Assembly: GCA_030490835.1 (NCBI GenBank)
Contig: CM059972.1
Span: forward strand, 92,055,137-92,119,136
Reading direction: 5' to 3'
From: Annona cherimola
Taxonomy: Eukaryota; Streptophyta; Magnoliopsida; Magnoliales; Annonaceae
DNA length: 64,000 bases
The stretch's first letter is position 1; each line of letters opens with the position of its first letter. Shown here piece by piece: positions 1 through 11,559 of the stretch. The position numbers were made by a program, and so were the translations under genes. The notes below the pieces were generated by a model that worked only from the letters and a program-made list of their open reading frames with translations, did no database searches and was not told the origin of the DNA.

Positions 1-650
1 ATATATTTAAAATTTATAAAAAGTTAAAAACATAAGTTTATCAATATATTTATTTAAAATTTAAAAAAATTAAGTATTTATGATGTCATAAATATGTCAT
101 GCTGACGTCAACGGTTCGAACCGGTTAATCAAACCGGTTCGAACCAGACCAGTTCCTTTACTGGTTCAATCACCGGTTCGGTTCTGACAACATTGATGTG
201 AACCCACATAAAATAAAATAAAAAACAACAAAAAGAGAGAAGCTCAAAATACACACATACATATATATATATAGGGAGAGAGAGAGAGGAGAAGCACAAT
301 ATCAAATCAGTATCCATATTTTCAGATATCAATAACCATGTTTGCTTGTCACAGGCATAACCACAAATTCAGTTGGATGTCATAGGTGTAAGCACAATAA
401 TATATATTTTTTAATTTTTAATTTTTTGAAAAAAACCGAACGACAAGGCACGTTCCTCCAAGCTAACTGCAATTTTCACAGTGAGGCAAATTATCCTACA
501 ATAAGGGGAATTATACACCGCAAGATCCAATAGGAAAAAAAAGCAGTATTCAAGTTTAATTTTTTTAAAAAAAAAAAAAATACTACCACTATGACAAGTA
601 CAAAAGAGGAAATTTAAAATCAATTGGCAGGCCTACCAAAAAATCAACAA
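1..650. other. No gene; AT-rich flank with a GGTTCGAACCGG cluster
   Basis: Positions about 108-190 contain repeated palindromic GGTTCGAACCGGTT-like words, a composition often seen at the ends of hAT-type or other repeats cut by a window edge. A short AT/GA microsatellite lies at about 262-290. The rest, up to the hnRNP stop codon, is its likely 3' UTR and flank. Confidence 0.4.
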
Positions 651-697
651 AGAATTCGGTAGCACAGACCCCCAACACATCTCACCGCTGAAAAGGT

Positions 698-3600
698 TCA
701 CTGCCTTGATCTGGACTCGGCCCGCCTTGCTTCGTCCGGGGTTGACGGGAAAAGCTCTACGTACCTCGATCCAATAGTCATCTTGTCCTTGCTCATTGCC
801 TTCCTTGCATCATCTGCAGAAGCAAACTCAACAAACGCCTCACCAGTCACTTTGCCATCATGTCGACATGCAATGTGTATGTTATCCTCAGACAGGTTAT
901 AGTCCGCAAAAAAGTCCATTATGTCCGATTTTGTGACAGAATAGGGCAGACCGCGAAGCTTGAGTACTTGCGTATAGTCTAGGTGGTCCTTGTCATGTGA
1001 CCTTTTGGGACGGACAGGCAAGGGACTCCGACTGCGATATTCACCACCGTCAAAGCCTTCATTGTTAACCTCAGTGGCAATAGCACGGTAGTAGTCCTGT
1101 TTCGTGCACCGAAAGACCTCCACATACCTCCTTCCCATGTTCTGCCTATCCCTTTGGAGCCCAAAGTCAGCCTGCATAGGTGATGCGAAGACTACATAGG
1201 CCTCACCGGAGAAACGCCCACTCTTGTTAATCAATAGGACATCAACAACATCCAAACCAGCAAAGAACTTGAAGATGTCTATGTCGGTGCAGTTGAAGGG
1301 AAGTCCTCTTAAGCGAACAACAGGGAAAGACTGAAGTCCACCATAGTTGAAACTTTGGAACGCATTGTTGCCGATGCCGCCACCCACTGCGAAGTATGGA
1401 TTTGAATCTATCATTCGCTGTCTCTTTGAGCCGACCTCGTACCCGTCTGAAAACCCCCCGCTCCCAAACATTGCCCTTCAATTATTCCCAACAAAAGGAA
1501 AACAGAAAACACCCCCCACACTCAACCCATGTTAATAAACCAAACCCAACCCACCATTCGACACCTAGATTTTCTTGCAAGGAAATTACATGTCATAAGT
1601 ATGATATGCATAATATCCAATTGGGCCAGAAATCAAATCAGCACAGACGCGTTGATGACTAAGAAGATTGATTTTACAAACACTGTTCAAATAACTGTAC
1701 AGCAGTATCCTTCCAGGCCAGATATTCCACGTCAATGAACTAAATGCCCAAGAATATTATGCATATCAGGAGGATAGACATCACAGAATTCCTTCTCCCT
1801 CATATCACCAACTACCAATCATTAGCAAAATTTGACAAACCCCCTTGCATGTTTATTTAGACAGACCCAGAAATCAAACAGATCAACATATAAAAACATT
1901 GCACAATGTCTTTTCTACATGAATATTACATTCCAATAGAATTCAGCAATAGAAATCAATATTTTTCACCAAAATAACCATAAAAATGATCATGAGCTTT
2001 TTGGTCAATTTTGAAATATAAACCATGTACACAATTATATATAAACTTTGGGCAGACATTACCCAGCACTCAATCTTAAACATGTCACATCAAATGTTTA
2101 ATTCTGAAGATGCAGCATAAAGGAAATATAAATGACTGAAGGAAGATCAATTTACAAAACATGAAATCCTATGCACTAGAAAATAACAAGTGCGCAAGAT
2201 ACATGTGAGGTTTTTGCTCCCTCAATGGGTACTCTCTTCCACGTATTCTAAGACACCCTAAAAAATGCTTTATTCTACTCCCATAAAAAAACACTTTTTT
2301 ATTCTTTCCTTCTTCCTTTTTATTGGACCATTTTTGCTGCAAAAGACAATGCAGTTGTTGTGCTGGTGGTGTACCGCAATAGCAAAAATATTTATAAAAA
2401 ATAAACAAAAACGAGAGACGTTTACACTTTTTAACCAGGAGGCAAATGCAGGCCAGATGCATCCACATCAGATACATCTAGTTTACTGATATCTGACGTT
2501 TGTGCATGCTAGATGCACCTCAAGACTTCTTAAATGCTGCATTCTATTGCTTATTGAACACTTTTATCATGATATATAACAAGAGATGATCTTGTTAGCC
2601 CGAGATAAGAAAATGTTTCACTTAACCCACCTCGAAAAAGTCATTTATAATACTCTTTTTTGAACTTTTTTCTTCATACACTTGTTTATCTAAGTGTATG
2701 CAACATATAAACTAATTTTTACCATTTTTGGATATGCGTATATTTTTTTTGAGGTTTATAAAAATCTAATTTTAAAGAATTTTAAAGAATTTCAAAACGA
2801 TATATACACATCCAAAAATGATAAAACATTATTCATATGTTAAATATACTTAGATAAACAAGTGTATAAAGAAAAAAAAAAAAGTATTGTAAATAGATTT
2901 TTTAAGGTGAGCTAAGTAAGACATTTGCTCAGCTCGAGCTAATAGGATCACTTCTCATATAACAATACCTTCAACACCATTGAACAATCTCAAACCCTTT
3001 CACCCAAGGCACTTATAGCAACGCTAACTTTTAATATATGTTACCCAAAACATTTGTACAATATCGGCCATACGAAATATTTGCACATCAAACAGTTAAT
3101 CAGACACCTAGTCATGTTCGGTATTCTATGATCTGGTGCACCCAGAACCAACCACTTTGACCAATACAACAAGGAAATTTTCTATCAGGTGAACTCCGCT
3201 AGAATCTGGTTGTTTAATCAATTAGGCTTGTTAGCTGGTCAGCAGTATCAAACATAAAGCACCTCTAGGTATTAAGTGAATGTAGCATCAATCTTACAAA
3301 GTAACAGGTTTCCTACCAGTCCAACTCTACTGTAATCCGGTCGTTTAGACCTTTAACATGATCATATAAAATGTGGGGAAGTACATCAATTAAGCTTTTT
3401 ACCTACTTGCCAGTGTAAAACCGAAAACCCATATAGGTGGGTTAACATAGCGTCAGTCTTACAAAGCCACAGGTTCATTACAGGAGTCATCGTCATGCAT
3501 GCTTGACATGACACTAACTACCTGCTTCCAACTTTCAAAACCCATATTCCATATGGATTCTAATTCCAAATTCAACTGCAGTAAACTTAAAATTAATGAT

Positions 3601-4204
3601 TCTCCATTTTCCCGAGAATCTACTATCATTATTAGCGTCTACTATCATTATTTGCAGCTTGTTGCAGGAACATTCTCCTAAGTGTAACTGTGCGACAACC
3701 GCTGCCTAGACTTTTAATTAGCAAGTGCCTTCGCCCAAAACACACAGAAATGAACATCCCTCTTCTCTGGAATAATAATATGCTCCTACAGGCTTCATCC
3801 ACGTAGTTACAATGCAAAGGTGGTCTTATTTCCCTCTAACAATATATATATATATGACAAATATTCAGGTGTAGCTTTACTGCACCAAAATTACAATGCA
3901 GTTACCTCAAAATGAGCCCCACATGATCATAAAATTATAATCTCCTTCACTAATTGTATTTAGAATTATGTATTCTATTACCATACCAAATTGCATCCCA
4001 ATTGTACGTGTATCAACGCCATCTGAAAATGGTACAAATTCAACCAACGTAATAAAATAATTTGATGCTAATAACAACTTTAAAGTTGTTTTTTCAGCAT
4101 GTAAACCATTTGCTATAAAATTTATACATGGATAAATGATTATATAAAGCATCAATACATTTAAAATGCATCGTTAATTAAGGTGCTAGCAAATGCACAG
4201 GAAA

Positions 4205-4273
<69 letters not shown>

Positions 4274-7200
4274 CACACATACGTACAGTATCCATGTCAC
4301 AATCAATTTTCCCCATGGTCAAATACTACAACAGAGTTTCACAGAGGAATCACCAATTCCAAGTTAAGGTATCCGTCGACACGTCATTCCCTCTCTCTCT
4401 CTATCTCATGCACACACAACACACACAAGTTGGATGGGATGCAGATGGGATGGAATTTCCCATTTCCTAATAATATTTTGCTCATTCCAATTCTTTGACC
4501 AAGCTGCTGCTTTTGCAGAAATGAATCAACTTACAGATATCATCACTAATGTGTTATTTTCTGCACAGTAAGGCATACGTTTGGAAAATACTCAAAGATG
4601 GAATAGTAATGGCAAAGTAAGGCATCAGCAAATAACTTGTCAACAATTGAACTTACCTTAGTTCAGAGATCAAGTGTAAGCCATCACATGCCCAAACTTC
4701 GGATAAACCACAAAAAACTACATATACCACTTTTTACAAATCAATGTGCCTAATTAACTAGACTTCAAAGGACCAATTGAACCAACCAAAACCTAGAAAC
4801 ACGAGTTAGTGCAATCATCATCATCATCATGAGCCATTTCCCACCCAGGTGGGGTCGGCAGCATGGATTCTGTTGCGCCATTCTTGGCGATTAGAGACTA
4901 AATTTTCAATAATTTGTAATATTTTCAAATCTTGTTTAATTACTTTCATTCATGTTTTTTGTAATCTTCCTCTCATTCTCCTACCACCTTCTACTTAAAT
5001 AGACTCTACCCTCCTAATCGGTGTCATTTCAGGCCTCCGTTTAACATGATCAAACCATCTTAATCTAGTTTCCCTCATTTTATTACCTACTGGTCTCACT
5101 TTTAAACTTGCTCGAATTATTTCATTCCTAATTTTATCTTTTCTTATTTTACCACTCATCCACCCTAACATTCTCATTTCCGCTACATTCATTTTATGCG
5201 TATATTATTCTTTAACTGCCCAACATTCTACCACATAAAGCATAGCGAGTCCAATCGCAGTTTTATAAAATTTTCCTTTTAATTTAATTATGACTCAACG
5301 ATCACATTAAATTCCTGACGCACTTCGTCATTTTCCTTTTAAACACGAGTTAGTGCAATCCAAAACTAAAAATAAGGCCTAAGACAGGCCCACATTCAGA
5401 TGCTATTATCCAGGTAATCATTCAATTAAGGATGTGATTATGACAATCTCAACACTTGTATGCCTCGAAAATGTTAGTTGAGTTCAGGTAAATTTAGTTT
5501 ACATCCAAATATCTTCTAAGGTCACATTTTTTAGTAATTTTATCATTTCCTTGCATCTTTCATTTTTTGAAATGTGTTCTATATCTAGTTGAATCTTTTA
5601 TTTGTGAGGACATAACCAGTTTGAGACCTGTTCCATGGGTGGAGAGTAGGCATGTAACTTGGATAGAGTGCCCACGGGTACCTACCAAACTGACCCACTT
5701 TTGAGTAGGTTTCATACCTATCCCATATGAGTATAGATTTTTTATATATACTACCATCCATATGGACCATGTCTTTATCTCTATAGTTCAAATGCATTTC
5801 TATTTTTTTTTACTTCCTCTTCCCTCTCATGTTCTCTGCCGAACTTTTAATATTTTATCTATACAAAGAAATGATTTGATTCCTTCAATGTATTTTTTTT
5901 TTTTTTTTTTTTTTTTGTAACATTGGCATGTTAATTTCAACTAGGAACCTAACCAACCTATAGGTAAGCAAGGTAGGACTTCTATAAGCAAGGTATGTGT
6001 ACGGTAGACTTAGAACAAACCTGACTCAACCAAGTTGCACCCTAATGTAAAGCAACACCTCACCTTCCAAGACACACCCAATCTGAAATATCGACCAGCA
6101 GAAATTAAATTCCGATATTTCTGGTCAAAAAGCAAATGGTGCCTTTGACTCACGAAAAATCTGAGACATTTATGATGGGCCCTTAATCCCTCCATTTTAA
6201 TTTAACTGCATAACTAAATCCTTGAGAGAATGTCTAAAATCATAAAAAGGATTAAGACTTCAAGGAGTAGCTAAAATCCTCTTAAGGTTTTTCTTCATTT
6301 TAATTATTGAAGTGTGGCTCCATTTGCAATTTTTTTCTAAAATCAATATTTTTTAAAGTTTTTCAAAATCACAGTTGATGAAATAGGACTTGAATCTAAA
6401 TGATGATAAAATTAAACTTGAACTGAAACAACTGATTATAGGGATGGATGAAGTAAAATGATTTTCAAAACAATTCCAACTCAATTGCATAAATAATCTA
6501 AAGATTACGAATAACGACACATGGGTGAGAAGTTTGAGAATTTGACTTTTAGAGTTATTTTATTTTTGGCAAGATACCCTTCCTAATGGGCCTAATTTTG
6601 ATTGAGCTTGGACAAATATTGAGTTCATAGGCTTGAGCTGAACTGGATCAATCCCTTGAAACCCAGTTAAATCAAAACCATCAAATGTCAATCTACAGAA
6701 ACCCATCTCACAAATACTCACAGACATCAGCTTTTGCTCAAGGCACACCCAGGATCTCTCAGAAACCATCATCTTGGTCTACTCAAATCCTGAAGGACAA
6801 CAATTTCAGATTGCCCATCTACAGACCACAATTGAGCTGTATGCCCTATTAAACTAAATTAGTAGCCTTCCGACCCTTTGAAGATAACAATCAGCATAAC
6901 AAAACCACCTACTACTATTGGTGTGAGCTTTTAGGACGTGCTTAATCCACAAAAAGGACACCATGAACAGCGTAGCCCCAATTGAAGCATCCATACAGCT
7001 ACCCATTGAACAAATAACAATTAAACATTATCAAACCTTAATGCCACTGCAGACTACAGACGACACAAACGCAATTCCATCTAAATCCAATCAAGAACTA
7101 ACCTTTTTGGAAACTCCAAATTCAGAAACAAATCCACGCATCCAACTAAACATCACATGAGCCGAGGGCAACGCAAAATCGAATCGATTGAGAGAACAGA

Positions 7201-7369
7201 ACAACAAAAAGAAATCTTCCTCTCCAAGCAATCAACAAACTTAGGGTTTTATTCCGTTCCTGGGTGACGACTACACCCACCCTGAGAACGAAAATCGTGC
7301 ACTGAATCTTATATGGCAGCAGGAAACAACAAAAATTCATTCTTCCACTTACCCTCGTGATCCGTACAT
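698..7369 (-). CDS. hnRNP F/H-type RNA-binding protein with two RRMs (spliced, 264 aa)
   Basis: Two coding exons on the minus strand: 7369-7353 (17 nt) and 1475-698. Joining across a GT-AG intron (7352-1476) gives M-Y-G-S-R-G-A then M-F-G-S-G-G in frame, 264 aa in all. RRM1 lies at about residues 58-129 (V-V-R-L-R-G-L-P-F core, G-E-A-Y-V-V-F strand) and RRM2 at 176-250 (V-L-K-L-R-G-L-P-Y, G-E-A-F-V-E-F). The L-R-G-L-P form is that of quasi-RRMs of hnRNP F/H and GRSF1, which bind G-rich RNA and act in splicing; plants have close homologues with the same start (family knowledge from memory). The linker carries an SRS/RPKRS basic patch and the C-terminus ends in SRSRQ. No frameshift or lost core residue is visible. 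A methionine at 1471 is a less likely start because the first exon adds a family-like N-terminus and sits just below a promoter. Specific RNA targets cannot be told from sequence. Confidence 0.93.
2583..2956. mobile_element. Foldback MITE, family 1, copy A
   Basis: The two ends are inverted copies of about 110 bases: the left end reads GATCTTGTTAGCCC, the right end GAGCTAATAGGATCAC, and TTGTTTATCTAAGTGTAT on the left pairs with ATACTTAGATAAACAAG on the right. A second copy with the same arms is at 12308-12697. No coding capacity. It lies in the hnRNP intron. Confidence 0.75.
3940..4175. repeat. Single arm of foldback family 2
   Basis: The stretch with ATAAAATAATTTGATG, AAACCATTT and GATAAATGATTATAT matches the right arm of the element at 7890-8510. 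Only one arm is recognisable, so this is a fragment or a strongly decayed copy. Confidence 0.4.
4207..4273. repeat. Compound microsatellite (CT)n-(TA)n
   Basis: About 26 perfect CT units run directly into TA units. It is intronic. A shorter CT tract lies at about 4390-4402. Confidence 0.95.
4817..5340 (-). mobile_element. RTE-clade LINE, 3' fragment with perfect target duplication
   Basis: Minus-strand translation gives the C-terminal tail typical of plant RTE elements: K-M-N-V-A-E-M-R-M-L at the start of 5192-4995, then R-E-T-R-L-R-W-F-D-H-V, and after a stop, W-R-N-R-I-H-A-A-D-P near 4870. The 3' end is a (TGA)n-type tail at about 4817-4830. The element is flanked by an exact 20-bp direct repeat, AAACACGAGTTAGTGCAATC, at 4797-4816 and 5341-5360. 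It is a 5'-truncated, non-coding insertion in the hnRNP intron. Confidence 0.9.
5361..7145. other. Intronic sequence without recognisable features
   Basis: Apart from a T tract near 5891-5915 and a phrase like a hAT terminus (CCCACGGGTACC near 5670), I see no gene, repeat family or paired arms here. Short open frames look like chance. Confidence 0.5.
7353..7369 (-). CDS. First coding exon (17 nt) of the hnRNP F/H-type gene
   Basis: Encodes M-Y-G-S-R plus two bases of a glycine codon, followed by the consensus donor GTAAGT at 7352-7347. The acceptor at 1477-1476 (AG) supplies the third base and keeps the frame. The exon is too short for ORF-based calling. It lies about 105 bases downstream of a telo-box and 135 downstream of a TATA box, which fits a short 5' UTR. 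Confidence 0.85.
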
Positions 7370-7470
7370 GGCGACGGCAACGATTTCTCCCTTCTCTTTG
7401 GATTGCCTGAAGCTCTCTTCTCCGTTCTTTCTTTTTATTTCCTTCTCGTATGATTTGTAAAAGCTGAGAC

Positions 7471-7517
7471 AAAACCCTAAGTCAGTTACGCGCGCCTAAT
7501 CTCTATATTTATACCCC
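7471..7517 (-). promoter_or_regulatory. Core promoter of the hnRNP F/H-type gene (TATA and telo-box)
   Basis: Read on the minus strand, TATAAATA lies at 7513-7506, followed about 25-35 bases downstream by TTAGGGTTTT (7480-7471). The latter is the complement of the telo-box AAACCCTAA, common near start sites of plant genes for RNA and ribosome functions. Transcription probably starts near 7475-7485, which is inferred from spacing only. Confidence 0.7.
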
Positions 7518-7890
7518 AGCGCGACCCGAGTATTTGCTACGGTGTCCGCTGGTTTTCACCTGTACGGCCAGCCTGCCTTGAATCGGGTCGGGATGATGAT
7601 CGTATACACACGACTATACGGTATCTGTATGTCCAAAATTTGCATGTTTTGGTTCATATGAACTGATATCCAATACAATTTTATTTCTCGTCCTAACAAA
7701 AACCATCAGATCGGACATTCTAGTTGTAAGGCAATATGATGTATATAATTTGTGTGAAATATACATGGGTTCTGCTGATGTGTAATCGGTTCCATGCCCT
7801 TTAATTTTTAATATTATTTATTTAGTTAGGAGAACAAGTTTCATCAAATTAAATATGTGTAAGGGTTACATTTATTTAAAATAAATATAT
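7518..7890. other. Upstream region of the hnRNP gene, nothing recognised
   Basis: GC content falls sharply beyond about 7600. No open frame or repeat is evident; distal promoter elements may lie here but cannot be identified by eye. Confidence 0.5.
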
Positions 7891-8510
7891 TTGTATGCAA
7901 ATTAGGAAAAATAATTAAATTCATTGGCACATATATTAGAATATAATAATATTTTATCAAATCATTTATTTACCTAGAAATGATATTTTAAATGGTTTAG
8001 ATATTAAAAATACTACTTTAAAATTAATATTTTTCATTAAATTATTTTATTAATTTTACATAGTTATAAATGAGGTCATGCACAAGAATATTAAACAAAA
8101 AAAAGATATACATGATAATATAAATTGTGCTAAATAAATAAATTTTTTATCAACTATCAAAATTTTAAAAATGAAATAAGTTACATGAAAGAGTGGCAAT
8201 GCTTATGTAAAACTCTTCTTCCGTATAACTACATTCGTTTTTACATCTTTAATTATTGTTAAAAAATCCATTCCATCTATTATATTTAATATTATTTATA
8301 TTATTATAGAAACCCTTTCCTGTAAGTCTTCTCTATAAATGTATAAGATTAACATAATAAAATAATTTGATGTTAAATATCAATTTTAAAATTATATTTT
8401 CAAAAACTCTAAACCATTTAGAACATAATTTCTATGTAGATAAATGATTATATGAAGTATTGTTATATTATAATGTATATGTAAATTAATTTTAATATTT
8501 TTTATAATTT
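7890..8510. mobile_element. Foldback MITE, family 2
   Basis: The left arm (about 7900-8060, with AAATCATTTATTTACCTAG and TTAAATTATTTTATTAAT) pairs with the right arm (about 8335-8500, with ATAAAATAATTTGATG and TAGATAAATGATTATATG). The loop is non-coding. Single arms recur near 3940-4175 and 58400-58570. Confidence 0.6.
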
Positions 8511-9239
8511 ACACATGAATATATATTGTGAAACAACGATGGGTTATGCATATCTTTGATTTCAATGAAGTTTGGTCTCTTAGATAAATAAATTATTTTA
8601 AATACAAAGGATAGAGTGGATTTTATATCAATCATTAGTATATTAAAAATAGAGAGATTACAAGGAACCACTTCTGGTTATACAGAAGCAGAGCTTATAT
8701 ATAATTATGTTAGAACTATCTAGGTAAGTGACGTAAATAAAATAATATTTTTTATTTACGTTAAAGAGGCTCAATGTATAAAAGAAGACATCATAGGAGA
8801 AGACCATTAGACTTTATTTAAGTAAGAAGTATTATGGGGAGAAGACATTTCACCCAACAATATCATACTTGTTCTACATGAGGAATTGATGGAGTCATAT
8901 ATACTTCCACATTACATAATTTTCGAGAGCTTATTATTGGTCTGAAATAATCATATTTCAGACATGTCCAAAAATATATTTTTTATTTTTTAAAAATTTT
9001 TAATAGATATGTTAATCTGGTTATATTTAATTTATAAATAAAATTTTACAATTTTTGGCTATCAAATTTTATAGTTTTTGGATATTGATATATATTTATT
9101 TGAATTTTTAAATACACTTTATAAAAATATATATATTTTTTAGACCGGTCTTAAATCACTAGATTTCAAACTGGTCGTAGATGATCAATGTTCTTATAAG
9201 TCACAAATCTATTTACAATGAGGATTTTCATGTATAATA
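8511..9239. other. AT-rich, no gene seen
   Basis: Contains imperfect inverted words (TCTGAAAT / ATTTCAGA near 8940-8965) but no clear element and no coding frame. Confidence 0.4.
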
Positions 9240-9394
9240 ATGTTCTTATGTAAACAGGTGATTATTCAAGCAGAGTTGGAGTCAAACGGAGCTAAAATCG
9301 GAAAAGATAATGCACCTAGCCAAGTTAATTTTCAAAGCTCTGTTTTCTGTCTCATTTTACGCACTTTTGTGGATCATTATCATTATCATTATTA

Positions 9395-9438
<44 letters not shown>

Positions 9439-9930
9439 TATATTGTTCAATCTATTGAAGCCATGAATGACTAATTTCTCTTTCTAGAGATTAAGATGTA
9501 ACGAGCAGGTTATTATACTTTGTTATTGATTTTCATTCTTTTATGTGTATTGTGGATTTTGATAAGTTAATGTTTGTGAAATAAAGATCATTGCTTGAGT
9601 TCTAATCGGTCTTAGTATCTTTAGAATAGTGAGAAATGGACCAACAAATTAATCTCAATTTGGGATCCCAAATCATTAACCCCACGAGTCTTAACCTAAA
9701 GATAGGCTAGTTTTTCTTTAAGAAAAATCATATGCTAACCAAAAATAATAATAATAACTACATCGTTTCATTAATTAGACTCCATGAGAATGGTTGGTTT
9801 AATTGGCTTATTTGGACATCTACACACCTGTAGAGAGGTGCTAGGTAATTTTAGGATTCTCTCCTCTTTATTGTACACCAATTCCAAAATAGATTAAATG
9901 AAATAATAAGAATAAGACATCTGCATGTAG
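9240..9930 (+). repeat. Possible Ty3/gypsy LTR relic
   Basis: Phrases such as GAGTTGGAGTCAAACGGAGC and AAGCCATGAATGACTAA followed by a T-rich stretch recall the R/U5 part of long gypsy LTRs of the Athila/Tat type. No termini or target duplication can be set, so this is tentative. Confidence 0.3.
9375..9440. repeat. (ATT)n microsatellite
   Basis: About 20 nearly perfect ATT units, with CATT interruptions at the left end. Confidence 0.95.
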
Positions 9931-10174
9931 AACTCCTGAGCCTGGACCTCTACCTTCCATAGTTTATCTCATATTAAAAATTATTTAATTTTATTTATCG
10001 ATTTGAAATAGTATTTTTACAACAAATCTCATCATTTCAACCAACCATATAACCTAAGCCTTTGCGAGCTAGTACTTAGACTATCATATGACAACGATAT
10101 TTATATAATAGTAGATACAACTCATGCATTTGCAATTTAACACAACATAATATTAAAAATAATATATATAAGGT

Positions 10175-10440
10175 TACGGTCTTGTTAGCCTAGGCTAACA
10201 TAACCTTATTTCAATCTAGGCTAAAAGTGTATTTTTAGAAATTTAAAAAAAAAAAAATTGTACAAGTATTTTTACAAGTGTACTTAAGTTATATTCTAAC
10301 ATTTAAAATTTTGTACACGTTTATATTTTTTTATTTTTAAAATTAATTTTTTGGGAAAATGACTCAAATACTCTCCAAATATTATATGTGCGCGTATTTA
10401 AAAATGGTAAAACTTGATATATATATATATATATATATAT
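10175..10440. repeat. Diverged foldback family 1 relative, ending in (TA)n
   Basis: Contains GTCTTGTTAGCCTAGGCTAAC, close to the family 1 terminus, and AAAATGGTAAAACTTGATATA, close to its inner part. The right arm is not clear. A TA microsatellite ends it at about 10418-10441. Confidence 0.35.
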
Positions 10441-10449
10441 AAGTTAAAT

Positions 10450-11400
10450 CATCATCATCATAAGCTATTTCCACCAATGTGAGGTTAGCTACATAGATCT
10501 TATTCCACCATTTGATGATTATAAACTAAATTTTTAGTAATATTTAACTTTTTATAGCATGTTTAATTACTTTCATTTATGTATTTATGAATCTTTCTCC
10601 AATTCTCTAACGCCTTCTATTTGAAGCCGAGTGATCTTTTACGATCAATCATAAATAAGAACTTTTTCAATCTACGATAGAACTTATTTTCTTGCATCTT
10701 TTCATAGTTTTATTTTAAAAAAGTTAATCTAGATATATACAATACATAAACCAAGATTAACTTTTTTGCTTATGAAAATGACCGCAATACTCATGTGTTT
10801 AAAATTCAAAAAATATATCTGTATTTCAAAAATAGCAAAACTTAATTTATGAATCATATACACCTAGATTAACATCTCAAACAAAAAAAAATAACAAAAA
10901 ATGCACGAATATAGGTTTTATGACTAGTCTGAAATGCTCTTATTTTCAACTATTTGTAAGTGATTACAGATCCTACTTAAATACACTTAGAGCTACTAAC
11001 CAGTGCCAATTTTAGGCTTCTTTTTAACATGCCTAGCTTACCTTAATCTCTGCTAATTAGTGCTATTGTAGGCCTCTTTTTAACATGTCTAACCTACCTT
11101 AACCTATTTTCTCTCATTTTATTATTTGTTGAATTTACATTTAGATTATCTTAAATTACTTAATTTATAATTTTATTTTTTGTTTTACCCGTTGTTCGTA
11201 TTTCTATTATACTACCTATGCATATAATGATCTTTAATTGCCCAAAATTCTACCCCACATAGCATAATTTATTTAATTATTGTCTTATAAATTTTTTCTT
11301 TTAATTTAATTGAAAACCGATGATCACATAAAATTTTTGAGACACTTCATCATTTCTTTCAAATCGCTTTCTTGCTGTTCAAAATGTCGTTCTCAATTTC
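10450..11400 (-). mobile_element. Second RTE LINE fragment, interrupted
   Basis: The left edge has the same TCATCATCATCAT tail and following sequence (AGCTATTTCCACC, ATTCCACCATTTGATG) as the copy at 4817-5340. Homology stops at about 10626, resumes at about 10976 and continues to about 11400 (TTGCCCAAAATTCTACC, CCGATGATCACAT). The right part also contains a ~60-bp tandem duplication (TTTTTAACATG at about 11021 and 11082). Older and more decayed than the intronic copy. Confidence 0.7.
10627..10975. mobile_element. MITE-like insertion splitting the second RTE copy
   Basis: This block is absent from the RTE copy at 4817-5340. Its arms, GTTAATCTAGATATATAC and CACCTAGATTAACATC, are inverted and resemble the inner arms of the foldback at 35978-36327. 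Exact termini are uncertain. Confidence 0.45.
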
Positions 11401-11559
11401 TCTGATTCTCTTAAACTATACAAAAATGATCAGTTTTTATACAACTTGGTATGAAATCTAAATTGATTCCTCTTGCAGATGTCTGCCATTAATGAAGTTG
11501 TATTTCATATGTTTAGTTTGTATACAACTCAAGATTTTTAATTTGAGCCGTGAACTTAT

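Larger units (their letters stand above)
1476..7352 (-). other. Large first intron (5.9 kb) of the hnRNP gene
   Basis: Bounded by GTAAGT (7352) and AG (1476). Most of it is AT-rich non-coding sequence. It holds a foldback MITE (2583-2956), one arm of another foldback family (~3940-4175), a CT/TA microsatellite (4207-4273), an RTE LINE tail (4817-5340) and a T tract (~5891-5915). The stretch 5361-7145 contains no gene or repeat that I can support. Confidence 0.8.

Noticed and set aside
108..190. GGTTCGAACC words that resemble a tRNA T-arm
   Set aside because: No anticodon stem or acceptor pairing surrounds them; they are palindromic repeats.
979..1164. Other open frames overlapping the hnRNP coding exon (also 1242-1481, 1347-1535, 1396-1662)
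   Set aside because: They are other-frame shadows of the real RRM frame and have no domain.
4183..4498. Plus-strand open frames with long L-S repeats
   Set aside because: Translation of the CT microsatellite.
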